This document shows, piece by piece, positions 16,968-25,934 of a DNA stretch of 64,000 nt. The position numbers were made by a program, and so were the translations under genes. Source of the DNA: Pseudaquabacterium pictum (GTDB lineage: Bacteria; Pseudomonadota; Gammaproteobacteria; Burkholderiales; Burkholderiaceae_C); the NCBI RefSeq assembly GCF_005403045.1, contig NZ_BJCL01000003.1, forward strand, positions 524,108 to 588,107, read 5' to 3'. Within the stretch, counting starts at the first letter, position 1, and every line of letters begins with the position of its first letter. The notes under the pieces are model-generated. The model had not been told where the DNA came from. It saw only the letters and a list, made by a program, of their open reading frames with translations, and did no database searches.

Positions 16968-17978
16968 GTGACCCACCAGATTGCCTTCCGCTTCGAAGAC
17001 GGCGTCACCCGCTTCATCACCGCCAACGCCGGCGAGACCGTGGCGGATGCCGCCTACCGCCAGGGCGTCAACATCCCGCTGGACTGCCGCGACGGCGCCT
17101 GCGGCACCTGCAAGTGCCGCGCCGAATCGGGCCGCTTCGAGATGGGCGAGTACATCGAGGACGCGCTGAGCGAAGATGAAGCCGCGCAGGGCTTCGTGCT
17201 GACCTGCCAGATGCGCGCCCAGAGCGATTGCGTGGTGGCCGTGCCCGCTTCATCGGCGGTGTGCCGCACGCCGCAGGCGGCGGTGCAAGCCAACGTGCAG
17301 TCGGTGCGCCAGCTGTCGCCCAGCACCATCGCGCTGACGCTGCAGGCCCCTGCGCTGGACAAGCTCGCCTTCCTGCCCGGCCAGTACGTCAACCTGCAGT
17401 TGCCCGGCAGCACCGAGACGCGCGCCTACTCGTTCAGCTCGTTGGTGAACGACGGCATGGTGTCGTTCCTGATCCGCAATGTGCCGGGCGGCCGCATGAG
17501 CGGCTGGCTGACAGGCACCGCCCAGCCCGGCGATGCGATGACGCTGACCGGCCCGCTGGGCACCTTCTACCTGCGTGACATCCAGCGCCCGCTGCTGCTG
17601 CTGGCCGGCGGCACCGGCCTGGCGCCGTTCACCGCCATGCTGGAGAAGATCGCCCGGGACGGCGGCAGCCCGCACCCGATCCACCTGGTCTACGGCGTCA
17701 CGCTCGATGCCGACCTGGTCGACATGGACAAGCTGGCTGACTTTGCCCGCCGCATCCCGAACTTCAGTTTCGCCGCCTGCGTGGCCAGCCCGGACAGCGC
17801 CTACCCAAACAAGGGCTATGTCACCCAGCACATCACGCCGGCGCACCTGAACGACGGTGACGTCGACATCTACCTGTGCGGCCCGCCGCCGATGGTCGAG
17901 GCCGTGAGCCAGTTCATCCGCGGCTGCGGTGTCAAACCGGCGAACTTCCACCACGAGAAGTTCGCTGCCAGCGCCTGA
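16968..17978 (+). CDS. benC: Benzoate dioxygenase electron-transfer reductase
   Basis: A 336-residue NADH reductase with an N-terminal plant-type [2Fe-2S] ferredoxin domain (Cys40, Cys45, Cys48, Cys80), then FAD-binding (RAYSFSSL) and NAD-binding (GGTGLAPFTAMLE) domains. It passes electrons from NADH to the Rieske centre of BenA. The start is GTG at 16968 with GGAGGAGACA upstream; no in-frame ATG is nearby. It lies 9 bp before benD. Confidence 0.94.
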   Translation: MTHQIAFRFEDGVTRFITANAGETVADAAYRQGVNIPLDCRDGACGTCKCRAESGRFEMGEYIEDALSEDEAAQGFVLTCQMRAQSDCVVAVPASSAVCRTPQAAVQANVQSVRQLSPSTIALTLQAPALDKLAFLPGQYVNLQLPGSTETRAYSFSSLVNDGMVSFLIRNVPGGRMSGWLTGTAQPGDAMTLTGPLGTFYLRDIQRPLLLLAGGTGLAPFTAMLEKIARDGGSPHPIHLVYGVTLDADLVDMDKLADFARRIPNFSFAACVASPDSAYPNKGYVTQHITPAHLNDGDVDIYLCGPPPMVEAVSQFIRGCGVKPANFHHEKFAASA

Positions 17979-17987
17979 GGAGCCAAC

Positions 17988-18764
17988 ATGACCGCACGAT
18001 TCAACAACAAGGTGGCCGTGGTCACCGGCGCGGCGCAGGGCATCGGCCGGCGCGTCGTCGAGCGCATGCTGGCCGAGGGCGGCCGCGTGGCCGCGGTGGA
18101 CCGCGCCGAGATCGTCCATGAACTGACCACGCTGCCCGGCGCCGCCGAGCGCCTGCTGACGCTGGCCGCCGACCTCGAGCGCAACGCCGATGCTGAGCGT
18201 GTGATGGCGGCCACGGCCGAACGCTTCGGCCGGCTCGACATCCTGGTCAACAACGTCGGCGGCACGATCTGGGCCAAGCCCTTCGAGCACTACCGTGAAC
18301 ACGAGATCGAGGCCGAGGTACGGCGCTCGCTGTTCCCCACGCTGTGGTGCTGCCATGCGGCGCTGCCCTACATGCTCCAACAGGGCGGTGGTGCGATCGT
18401 CAACGTCTCGTCGATCGCCACCCGCGGCGTCAACCGCGTGCCCTATGGCGCGGCCAAGGGCGGCGTCAATGCGCTGACCGCCTGCCTCGCCTTCGAGAAC
18501 GCCGAGCGTGGCATCCGCGTCAACGCCACCGCCCCTGGCGGCACCGAGGCGCCGCCACGGCGCATCCCGCGCAACACCGAGCAGCCCACTTCGCAGGAGA
18601 AAGCCTGGTATCAGCAGATCGTCGACCAGACGGTGCAGTCCAGCCTGATGAAGCGCTACGGAACGATCGACGAGCAGGCCGGCGCGATCCTGTTCCTCGC
18701 CTCGGACGAGGCCAGCTATATCACCGGCGTCACCTTGCCGGTGGGCGGCGGCGACCTGGGTTGA
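17988..18764 (+). CDS. benD: Benzoate cis-diol dehydrogenase
   Basis: A 258-residue short-chain dehydrogenase: TGAAQGIG near 13-20, NNVGG near 86-90, and the catalytic YGAAK motif. It oxidises and decarboxylates the benzoate cis-diol to catechol with NAD+, feeding CatA. ATG at 17988 follows GAGGAGCC. It ends 59 bp before the MFS transporter gene and completes benABCD in the canonical order. Confidence 0.94.
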   Translation: MTARFNNKVAVVTGAAQGIGRRVVERMLAEGGRVAAVDRAEIVHELTTLPGAAERLLTLAADLERNADAERVMAATAERFGRLDILVNNVGGTIWAKPFEHYREHEIEAEVRRSLFPTLWCCHAALPYMLQQGGGAIVNVSSIATRGVNRVPYGAAKGGVNALTACLAFENAERGIRVNATAPGGTEAPPRRIPRNTEQPTSQEKAWYQQIVDQTVQSSLMKRYGTIDEQAGAILFLASDEASYITGVTLPVGGGDLG

Positions 18765-18823
18765 CCCCGCGCCAGCCCAGCCGCATCCAGACCACACAAC
18801 ACACAGTTCCCGGAGAGAGACCC

Positions 18824-20206
18824 ATGCGACAGATCGACCTTCACAAGGTGGCCGACGAGGCCCCCTTCACCCGCTACCACGGCCTCGTGCTGTTCTGGTG
18901 CGCCCTGATCATCATCTTCGACGGCTATGACCTGGCGGTGGCCGGTATCGCCCTGCCGTCTATCATGAAGCAGATGGGCGTGGACCCGACCCAGGCCGGC
19001 TTCATGGTCAGCTCAGCCCTGTTCGGCATGATGTTCGGTGCCATCTTCCTCGGCACCATCGCCGACCGCATCGGCCGCCGTTGGGCGATCGCGATCTGCA
19101 TCGCGCTGTTCAGCATCTTCACGGCCGCAGCGGGCCTCACCAACGATCCGGTGTGGTTCAGCGTCACCCGCTTCCTGGCCGGCCTGGGCATCGGCGGCGT
19201 CATGCCCAACGTCGTGGCGCAGATGACCGAGTATTCGCCGCGCCGCCTGCGCGCCACCCTCGTCACGCTGATGTTCAGCGGCTACGCGGTGGGTGGCATG
19301 CTGGCTGCCGTGCTGGGCAAGGGCCTGATCGAGAGCCACGGCTGGCAGTCGGTCTTCCTGGCTGCGGCGCTGCCGGTGCTGCTGATCCCGTTCATCCTGA
19401 AGTCGCTGCCCGAGTCCATGCCCTTCCTGCTGAAGCGTGGCCGCCATGACGAGCTGAAGGCCATCCTCGGCAAGCTGGACCCGCGTCTGCAGCCCACCGC
19501 CGCCGACCGCTTCGTGCTGCCACCGGTCGAGCAGGCCGCCAGCGCACCCGTGCGCCACCTGTTCCAAGACGGCCGCGGCTTCAGCACCGTGATGTTCTGG
19601 GTCGCGTTCTTCATGTGCCTGTTCATGGTCTACGCGCTCAGCTCGTGGCTGACCAAGCTGATGGCCGGCGCCGGCTACACGCTGGGCTCGGCACTCACCT
19701 TCGTGCTGACGCTGAATTTCGGCGGCATGCTGGGCGCTATCGGCGGCGGCTGGCTGGCCGACCGCTTCAACATCAAGTGGGTGCTGTTCTCGATGTACCT
19801 GCTGGCGGCGGTGTCGATCACGCTGCTGGGCGTGCCAATGCCCACCGACGCGCTGTTCGTGGTCGTCGGCCTGGCGGGTGCATCGACCATTGGCACGCAG
19901 ATCGTCACCTATGCCTACGCCGGCCAGTTCTACCCGATGGCAATCCGCTCCACAGGCATTGGCTTTGCCTCCGGCGTGGGCCGCAGCGGCGCGATCCTGG
20001 CGCCGATCGTGATCGGCATGCTGGTGGCGATGGCCCTGCCGCTGCAGCTGAACTTCGTCGCCATCGCCATCCCTGCCGCGCTCGCTGCGCTGGCGGTGGC
20101 GATGATCCAGCACGACCGCTCGGCGACGGTGCAGGCCACGGCCGTGCGCAACGCCGATGCGGCCGGCGTCGCGCCGCTCGCCGCTGCCGGCGGCGGGGCG
20201 GATTGA
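18824..20206 (+). CDS. benK: MFS aromatic acid:H+ symporter (BenK/PcaK-like)
   Basis: A 460-residue major facilitator of the aromatic acid:H+ symporter family: the first helix holds GYDLAVAGIALP with the membrane-buried Asp typical of PcaK/BenK, and loop 2-3 holds GTIADRIGRR. Twelve membrane segments can be traced. It would import benzoate or a related aromatic acid. Start at 18824 has GGAGAGAGACCC upstream. It is co-directional with benABCD and with the amidohydrolase that follows after 20 bp. Confidence 0.88.
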   Translation: MRQIDLHKVADEAPFTRYHGLVLFWCALIIIFDGYDLAVAGIALPSIMKQMGVDPTQAGFMVSSALFGMMFGAIFLGTIADRIGRRWAIAICIALFSIFTAAAGLTNDPVWFSVTRFLAGLGIGGVMPNVVAQMTEYSPRRLRATLVTLMFSGYAVGGMLAAVLGKGLIESHGWQSVFLAAALPVLLIPFILKSLPESMPFLLKRGRHDELKAILGKLDPRLQPTAADRFVLPPVEQAASAPVRHLFQDGRGFSTVMFWVAFFMCLFMVYALSSWLTKLMAGAGYTLGSALTFVLTLNFGGMLGAIGGGWLADRFNIKWVLFSMYLLAAVSITLLGVPMPTDALFVVVGLAGASTIGTQIVTYAYAGQFYPMAIRSTGIGFASGVGRSGAILAPIVIGMLVAMALPLQLNFVAIAIPAALAALAVAMIQHDRSATVQATAVRNADAAGVAPLAAAGGGAD

Positions 20207-20226
20207 GAGTCTGGCAGGTCCGCACC

Positions 20227-21591
20227 ATGATTGCCCTTCGCACCTTGCGCATGCTGTTCCGTCCCAGCGGCCGACTGGCCCGCGCGCTGGCCCCGACCTT
20301 GATGACGCTGCAGGCCGCCTGGGTTCCGGCCGGCGCCGCGCAGGCCCAGCCTCATGCCCTGGCGCCGGCCATCGATGCTCAGGTGGCACGCCACTACCCC
20401 GGGCTGGAGCAGCTGTACCAGGACCTGCATGCCCATCCCGAACTGGGCTTCCAGGAGGTGCAGACCGCCGCGAAGCTGGCCGCCGCCATGCGCGCCGCTG
20501 GTTTCACCGTGACCGAGCAGGTCGGCCGCACCGGCCTCGTGGCCCTGCTGCGCAACGGCCCCGGGCCGACCATCCTGGTGCGCACCGACATGGATGCCCT
20601 GCCGATGGAGGAGAAGACCGGGCTGCCCTACGCCAGCCACGTGCAGGTGGACCACCTGGGCCGCCAGACCTTCGTCGCGCACAGCTGTGGGCATGACCTG
20701 CACATGGCCGGCTGGGTCGGCACCGCGCTGACGCTGGCGGCCCTGAAGGACCGTTGGCAGGGCACGCTGATGTTCATCGCCCAGCCTGCCGAGGAACTGC
20801 TGGGGGGTGCCAAGGCGATGCTGGCCGACGGCCTGTTCCAGCGCTTCGGCAAGCCGGACTTCGCCTTTGCACTGCACACCTGGCCGATGGCACATGGCGA
20901 GATCGGCTTCAACGTCGGCGCGGTGACGTCGAACGCCGACGCCTTCGAACTGACTTTCAACGGTCGCGGCGCCCACGGATCGGCACCCGACAAGTCGATC
21001 GACCCGCTGCTGATGGCGTCACGCTTCGTCGTCGACGTGCAGGGCGTGGTCAGCCGCGAGAAGGACCCGTTCCAGTTCGGCGTGCTCAGCGTCGGCGCGA
21101 TCCAGGGCGGCACCAGCGGCAATATCATTCCTGACAGCGCGTTGCTGCGCGGCACGCTACGCAGCTACGACCCAGCGGTGCGCACCAAGCTGCGTGACGG
21201 CCTGCGGCGCACCGCGCTGGCCACCGCCACGATGGCCGGCGCGCCCGAGCCGAAGCTCACCATCACGCCTGGCGGTGACGCCACGGTCAACGACGCGCGG
21301 CTGGTCGAGCGGGCCGAGACGGTGCTGAAGGCCGCCTTCGGCGCCCAGGTCAAGCGCATGCCGCCGATCACGCCCAGCGAGGACTTCGCCGAGTTTGGCA
21401 GCGCCGGCGTGCCTTCGATGTTCTTCCTGGTCGGTGTGCTCGACCCGAAAGATGTCGAGGCGGCGCGCCAGCCGGGCGGCAAGCCGGTGCCGGGCAACCA
21501 CTCGCCCTTCTTCGCGCCGGTGCCCGAGCCCTCGATCAAGACCGCGGTGAAGGCGATGAGCCTGGCCGTGCTGAGCGCGCTGCAGCGCTGA
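20227..21591 (+). CDS. M20 amidohydrolase with signal peptide, hippurate-hydrolase-like
   Basis: A 454-residue M20D metallopeptidase/amidohydrolase. Metal-binding parts are visible: RTDMDALP near 122-129, SCGHDLHMAG near 157-166, QPAEELLGG near 190-198. Unlike its cytoplasmic relatives it has an N-terminal export signal: Arg-rich start, a hydrophobic stretch (LAPTLMTLQAAWV) and a likely cleavage site after GAAQA, about residue 41. The family hydrolyses N-acyl or N-aroyl amino acids such as hippurate (benzoylglycine). Lying 20 bp after the benzoate transporter gene, it may release benzoate in the periplasm for uptake; that substrate is inferred. The second M20 gene at 26923 lacks a signal. Confidence 0.82.
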   Translation: MIALRTLRMLFRPSGRLARALAPTLMTLQAAWVPAGAAQAQPHALAPAIDAQVARHYPGLEQLYQDLHAHPELGFQEVQTAAKLAAAMRAAGFTVTEQVGRTGLVALLRNGPGPTILVRTDMDALPMEEKTGLPYASHVQVDHLGRQTFVAHSCGHDLHMAGWVGTALTLAALKDRWQGTLMFIAQPAEELLGGAKAMLADGLFQRFGKPDFAFALHTWPMAHGEIGFNVGAVTSNADAFELTFNGRGAHGSAPDKSIDPLLMASRFVVDVQGVVSREKDPFQFGVLSVGAIQGGTSGNIIPDSALLRGTLRSYDPAVRTKLRDGLRRTALATATMAGAPEPKLTITPGGDATVNDARLVERAETVLKAAFGAQVKRMPPITPSEDFAEFGSAGVPSMFFLVGVLDPKDVEAARQPGGKPVPGNHSPFFAPVPEPSIKTAVKAMSLAVLSALQR

Positions 21592-21647
21592 ACCCCGCCT
21601 ACGGTGCCGCGCCCGCGCGGAGCGGCAGCCCACGAAAGACCACCACC

Positions 21648-22478
21648 ATGACCCAACCCTGCATCATCACCGTCGCCATCACCGGCTCGCTGCCGCAGAA
21701 GCGCGACAACCCGGCCGTGCCGATCACCGTTGCCGAGCAGATCGAATCCACGCACGAGGCCTTCGAGGCCGGCGCGACGCTGGTGCACCTGCATGTGCGC
21801 AATGACGACGGCACCGCCACCTCGTCGCCCGAGCGCTTTGCCCAGGTGTTCGACGGCATCCGCAAGCACTGCCCGGGCATGATCGTGCAGTTCTCGACCG
21901 GCGGCCGTTCCGGCGCCGGCCGCGAACGCGGCGCGCACCTGCTGTTGAAGCCAGACATGGGCTCGCTGGCCACCGGCTCGGTCAACTTCCCGACCCGCGT
22001 CTACGACAACAGCCCCGACCTGGTCGAGTGGCTGGCCACCGAGATGCGTGAACACGGCATCAAGCCCGAGGTCGAGGCCTTCGACCTGTCGATGATCTTC
22101 CAGGCCGCCAGCCTGCAGCAGCGGGGTTTCATTCGCGGTCCGCTGCATGTGCAGTTCGTGATGGGCATCCGCAACGCGATGCCGGTTGACCGCGAGGTGC
22201 TGGAGTTCTACGTGCGCACGCTCCAGCGCCTGGCCCCCGACGCCACCTGGACCGGCGCCGGCATCGGCCGGGACCAGCTGACGCTGGCGCGCTGGTCGCT
22301 GGAACTGGGCGGCCACTGCCGAACCGGCATGGAGGACAACGTGCGCCTGGATCGCGACACGCTGGCACCGTCGAACGCCGCGCTGGTGCGCCAGGTGGCG
22401 CAGCTTTGCGCCGAGCATGGCCGCCCGGTCGCCACCGCCGCGCAGGCGCGGCGACTGCTCGGCCTGGCCGCAGCCTGA
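21648..22478 (+). CDS. BKACE (DUF849) beta-keto acid cleavage enzyme
   Basis: A 276-residue DUF849/BKACE TIM-barrel protein with the zinc motif HLHVR (46-50) after FEAGATLV, and the family's STGG segment. Such enzymes condense a beta-keto acid with acetyl-CoA, giving acetoacetate and the CoA ester of the shortened acid. Several substrates are known in the family, and as I recall beta-ketoadipate is among them, which is the intermediate of this pathway. It could therefore yield succinyl-CoA from 3-oxoadipate without PcaIJ and PcaF. It lies 56 bp after the exported M20 gene and 20 bp before the malic enzyme gene. Substrate is not determined by the sequence. Confidence 0.85.
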   Translation: MTQPCIITVAITGSLPQKRDNPAVPITVAEQIESTHEAFEAGATLVHLHVRNDDGTATSSPERFAQVFDGIRKHCPGMIVQFSTGGRSGAGRERGAHLLLKPDMGSLATGSVNFPTRVYDNSPDLVEWLATEMREHGIKPEVEAFDLSMIFQAASLQQRGFIRGPLHVQFVMGIRNAMPVDREVLEFYVRTLQRLAPDATWTGAGIGRDQLTLARWSLELGGHCRTGMEDNVRLDRDTLAPSNAALVRQVAQLCAEHGRPVATAAQARRLLGLAAA

Positions 22479-22498
22479 TCGACGGAGCCACCAGACAC

Positions 22499-24811
22499 AT
22501 GCCCCAATCCCTCTCTGCTGCCGAACAAGCCCTGCGCGATGCCGCGCGTGAATACCACCGTGGCCCCACGCGCGGCAAGGTGTCGGTCACGCCGACCAAG
22601 CCACTGTCCAACCAGCGCGACCTGAGCCTGGCCTATTCACCCGGCGTGGCCTACCCCTGCCTGGACATCGCCGCCGACCCCAGCCTGGCGGCCGAGTACA
22701 CCAGCCGCAGCAACCTGGTGGGCGTGATCACCAACGGCACGGCCGTGCTGGGCCTGGGCGACATCGGCCCCCTGGCCGCCAAGCCCGTGATGGAGGGCAA
22801 GGGCTGTTTGTTCAAGAAGTTCGCCGGCATCGACGTCTTCGACATCGAACTGGCCGAGCGCGACCCCGACAAGCTGGTGGACATCATCGCCGCGCTGGAG
22901 CCCACGCTGGGCGGCATCAACCTCGAAGACATCAAGGCGCCCGAGTGCTTCCTGATCGAGCGCAAGCTGCGTGAGCGGCTGAAGATCCCCGTCTTCCACG
23001 ACGACCAGCACGGCACGGCCATCATCTCGTCGGCCGCGCTGATCAATGCGCTGGAACTGGTGGGCAAGCCCATCGGCGCAGTGAAGATGGTGGTCTCGGG
23101 CGCGGGCGCGGCTGCCATCGCCTGCCTGGACCTGATGGTGGGCCTGGGCGTGAAGCCGGCCAACATCTTCGTCGTCGACAGCAAGGGCGTCATCCGCGAG
23201 GGCCGCGGCGACAAGCTCGACGAGAGCAAGCAGCGGTACTGTCAGAAGACCGACCAGAAGACCCTGGCCGAGGTGGTGCGCGGGGCCGATGTGTTCCTGG
23301 GCTGCAGCGCCGCGGGCGTGTTGACGGGCGAGATGGTGGCCACCATGGCCAGCCAGCCCATCATCCTGGCGCTGGCCAACCCCGAGCCCGAGATCCGGCC
23401 CGAGCTGGCCAAGGCCGCCCGGCCCGACTGCATCATGGCCACCGGCCGCAGCGACTACCCGAACCAGGTCAACAACGTCCTGTGCTTCCCGTACATCTTC
23501 CGCGGCGCGCTCGACTGTGGCGCCACCACCATCAACGAGGCGATGAAGCTGGCCTGCGTGCGCGAGATCGCCGCGCTGGCCAAGGCCGAGACCAGCGACG
23601 AAGTGGCCGCCGCCTATGCCGGGCAAGAGCTGCGCTTCGGCCCCGACTACATCATCCCCAAGCCCTTCGACGTGCGGCTGATCCTGCGCATCGCCCCCGC
23701 GGTGGCCCAGGCCGCTGCCGAGAGCGGCGTGGCCACCCGGCCCATCGCCGACCTGGACGCCTACCGCCAGCAGCTCACCCGCTTCGTCTACCAGACCGGC
23801 ATGGTGATGCGGCCGGTGTTTGCCGCCGCCAAGTCGGCCAACGCCACCCATGCCGCCCGCGTGGTGTATGCCGAAGGCGAAGACGAACGTGTGCTGCGTG
23901 CGGTGCAGGTGGTGCTGGACGAAGGCCTGGCCCAGCCCATCCTGGTGGGCCGGCCGGCGGTGATCGACATGCGCATCGCCCGCGCCGGTCTGCGCCTGCA
24001 GCGCGGCGTGCACTTCGAAGTGTGCGACCCCGAGAACGATCCGCGCTTCCGCGCCTACTGGGAGGCGTACCACGCGCTGATGGGGCGCGACGGCGTGTCG
24101 CCCGAGGCGGCCAAAGCGGCGGTGCGGCGCAGCAACACATTGATTGCCTGCCTGATGCTCAAGCGCGGCGAGGCCGATGCCATGCTGTGCGGCCTGGTGG
24201 GCCGCTACGACCAGCACCTGGACCATGTGCGCGCCGTCATCGGCCAGCGGCCCGACGCCCGCACCATGGCCGCGATGAACGCGGTGATGCTGCCCGAGCA
24301 CACGCTGTTCATCACCGACACCTTCGTCAACGAGGCGCCCAGTGCCGAGGAACTGGCCGACATCGGCCTGATGGCTGCACACGAGGTGCAGCGCTTCGGC
24401 ATGCCGGCCAAGGTGGCATTCCTGTCGCATTCGATGTACGGCAGCTCGCAACGTGAGTCGGCCCGGCGCATGCGCGCGGCCCGCAACCTGTTCGTGCAGC
24501 GCGCGCCCGACATCATGTGCGACGGTGAGCTGCAGGGCGACGCGGCGCTGTCGGAGGTGATCCGCGCCGGCGCGCTGGCCGACAGCAGCCTCAGCGGTGC
24601 GGCCAATCTGCTGGTCTGCCCCAACCTGGACGCAGCCAACATCCTGTTCAACGTGCTCAAGGTCACCGCCAGCCAGGGCGTGACCATCGGCCCCATCCTG
24701 CTGGGGGCCGCCGCGCCGGTGCACATCCTCACGCCGTCGGCCACCATGCGGCGGGTGGTCAACATGACGGCGCTGGCGGTGGCCGACGCCGCGGACCGCG
24801 AGCGGCGGTGA
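22499..24811 (+). CDS. maeB: NADP-dependent malic enzyme (MaeB type)
   Basis: A 770-residue protein with an N-terminal malic enzyme region (about 1-430, with [16 protein letters not shown] and the nucleotide-binding [14 protein letters not shown]) and a C-terminal phosphotransacetylase-like regulatory region, the usual MaeB build. It decarboxylates malate to pyruvate with NADP+. Start at 22499 ([16 protein letters not shown]) has CGGAGCC upstream. During growth on benzoate the pathway feeds the TCA cycle with succinyl-CoA and acetyl-CoA, so an enzyme drawing malate to pyruvate fits as the last gene of the ben run, but it may also be an independent housekeeping gene. Confidence 0.93.
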   Translation: MPQSLSAAEQALRDAAREYHRGPTRGKVSVTPTKPLSNQRDLSLAYSPGVAYPCLDIAADPSLAAEYTSRSNLVGVITNGTAVLGLGDIGPLAAKPVMEGKGCLFKKFAGIDVFDIELAERDPDKLVDIIAALEPTLGGINLEDIKAPECFLIERKLRERLKIPVFHDDQHGTAIISSAALINALELVGKPIGAVKMVVSGAGAAAIACLDLMVGLGVKPANIFVVDSKGVIREGRGDKLDESKQRYCQKTDQKTLAEVVRGADVFLGCSAAGVLTGEMVATMASQPIILALANPEPEIRPELAKAARPDCIMATGRSDYPNQVNNVLCFPYIFRGALDCGATTINEAMKLACVREIAALAKAETSDEVAAAYAGQELRFGPDYIIPKPFDVRLILRIAPAVAQAAAESGVATRPIADLDAYRQQLTRFVYQTGMVMRPVFAAAKSANATHAARVVYAEGEDERVLRAVQVVLDEGLAQPILVGRPAVIDMRIARAGLRLQRGVHFEVCDPENDPRFRAYWEAYHALMGRDGVSPEAAKAAVRRSNTLIACLMLKRGEADAMLCGLVGRYDQHLDHVRAVIGQRPDARTMAAMNAVMLPEHTLFITDTFVNEAPSAEELADIGLMAAHEVQRFGMPAKVAFLSHSMYGSSQRESARRMRAARNLFVQRAPDIMCDGELQGDAALSEVIRAGALADSSLSGAANLLVCPNLDAANILFNVLKVTASQGVTIGPILLGAAAPVHILTPSATMRRVVNMTALAVADAADRERR

Positions 24812-24843
24812 CGCTCGGGTTGCCTTGCAACGACCTGATGCCT

Positions 24844-24871
24844 CGTCCCGAGCCACCTGCGTGGCGGGACG
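24844..24871. terminator. Hairpin between convergent maeB and LysR genes
   Basis: CGTCCC pairs with GGGACG, with an inner CCAC/GTGG stem and loop CTGC. It stands 32 bp after the maeB stop and before the end of the convergent LysR gene, where a bidirectional terminator would be expected. No clear T-run is present, so confidence is low. Confidence 0.35.
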
Positions 24872-24912
24872 CTTGCCACCGCGCACAGCCTCATCCGGTC
24901 GATGCGCTGCCT

Positions 24913-25803
24913 TCAGGGCTGTTCACGCATCAGGTCGGCGACCAGCTTTCGCACAATCGGCAGGCCAGGCGGCTCAGCCCGGCGGGCCAGCGTGACGATG
25001 CCGAAGCGCGCCGTGGCGCCCATCGCGGGTTTCAGCGCCAGTTCCACCAGGTCTGGCGCCGCGGCACGGATGGCGATCAGCACCGCATCGCTGTCGCGCA
25101 CCACCTCGACCAGGCTGGCAATCTCCTCACAACGCAGGGTGACGCACTCGGACGGGTGCGCGCCGGGCCCGTAGCGCTCGACCAGCGTGCGCGCCACCTC
25201 GTCGCTGAGCGGCGTGGAGGCGATCGGAAACTGGCGAAGCGCGTCGAAGCGCAAGTGGCCTTTCCAGCGGGTGAGCGGGTGGTCTGCGCGCACCATGAAG
25301 GCGCCGCGCATCTCGACCAGGCTGGCCACGCGCAGGTCGGCAGCCGGCACCAGCGAACGCGCGTCGACGACCAGCGCGTCCAGCTCGCGTTCGCGCAAGC
25401 GGCGGATCAGCACGTCGGTGTGACCGCGTGCGATGTCGACGTGCACCGTCGGGTGTGATGTCGCCATCGTCTTCAGCAGTGGCGTCATCAGCATCGCGCC
25501 AGGCCCGGAGCCCAGGCCAATGCGCACCGTGCCCGAGCGGCCTTCGCACATCTGCCGGCCGCTGCCGGCCAGCTCTTCGGCATCGAACACCAGCTGCCGC
25601 GCCCGCTGCAATGCGTCGGCACCGAAGGACGTGAGCACGCTGCGCTTACCCACCCGGTCGAACAACGGCTGCCCGAGTTCGTCTTCCAGGGCTCGGATGC
25701 TGCGGCTGAGTGCAGGTTGCGTCAGGAACAACGACTCGGCCGACTTGGTGAACGAGCCGCTCTGCGCAAGGGAGATCAGGTGTCGAAGCTGGACCAGTGT
25801 CAT
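24913..25803 (-). CDS. LysR-type regulator next to the receptor/amidohydrolase genes
   Basis: A 296-residue LysR protein with an N-terminal winged helix (VQLRHLISLAQSGSFTKSAES, LTQPALSRSIRALEDELG) and a C-terminal effector domain. ATG at 25803 was chosen because the LysR fold begins there; an in-frame upstream ATG at 25896 would cover the operator-like region. It is divergent from the TctC-type receptor and M20 hydrolase genes and is likely to control them. A T-N11-A palindrome lies 15 bp before its start. The effector is unknown; an aroyl or acyl amino acid, or its acid product, is a guess from the neighbours. Confidence 0.87.
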   Translation of the reverse strand: MTLVQLRHLISLAQSGSFTKSAESLFLTQPALSRSIRALEDELGQPLFDRVGKRSVLTSFGADALQRARQLVFDAEELAGSGRQMCEGRSGTVRIGLGSGPGAMLMTPLLKTMATSHPTVHVDIARGHTDVLIRRLRERELDALVVDARSLVPAADLRVASLVEMRGAFMVRADHPLTRWKGHLRFDALRQFPIASTPLSDEVARTLVERYGPGAHPSECVTLRCEEIASLVEVVRDSDAVLIAIRAAAPDLVELALKPAMGATARFGIVTLARRAEPPGLPIVRKLVADLMREQP

Positions 25804-25817
25804 CGGGTTAACCAGAC

Positions 25818-25838
25818 ATGAGCATGCTTTGAACTCAT
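25818..25838. promoter_or_regulatory. LysR-box ATGAG-N11-CTCAT
   Basis: ATGAG at 25818-25822 and CTCAT at 25834-25838 are exact inverted repeats with 11 bases between, the classical LysR spacing. It is in the gap between the divergent LysR and TctC-type genes. Confidence 0.6.
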
Positions 25839-25852
25839 CATATCGCCACACA

Positions 25853-25862
25853 CAATGCATTG
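25853..25862. promoter_or_regulatory. Palindrome CAATGCATTG, shared with the badR promoter
   Basis: A perfect 10-bp palindrome in the LysR-receptor gap, identical to the one at 4694-4703 upstream of badR. Its role is unknown. Confidence 0.35.
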
Positions 25863-25934
25863 GACGTTGTTTGTTTGCTTTCCTACATTGGCGCATCTAC
25901 ACCCTGTACCCACTACCTGCACAAAGGATTCGCC

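Noticed and set aside
22637..24886. Long minus-strand frame opposite maeB
   Set aside because: Shadow frame of a well-supported gene; His/Gly-rich translation without any family motif.
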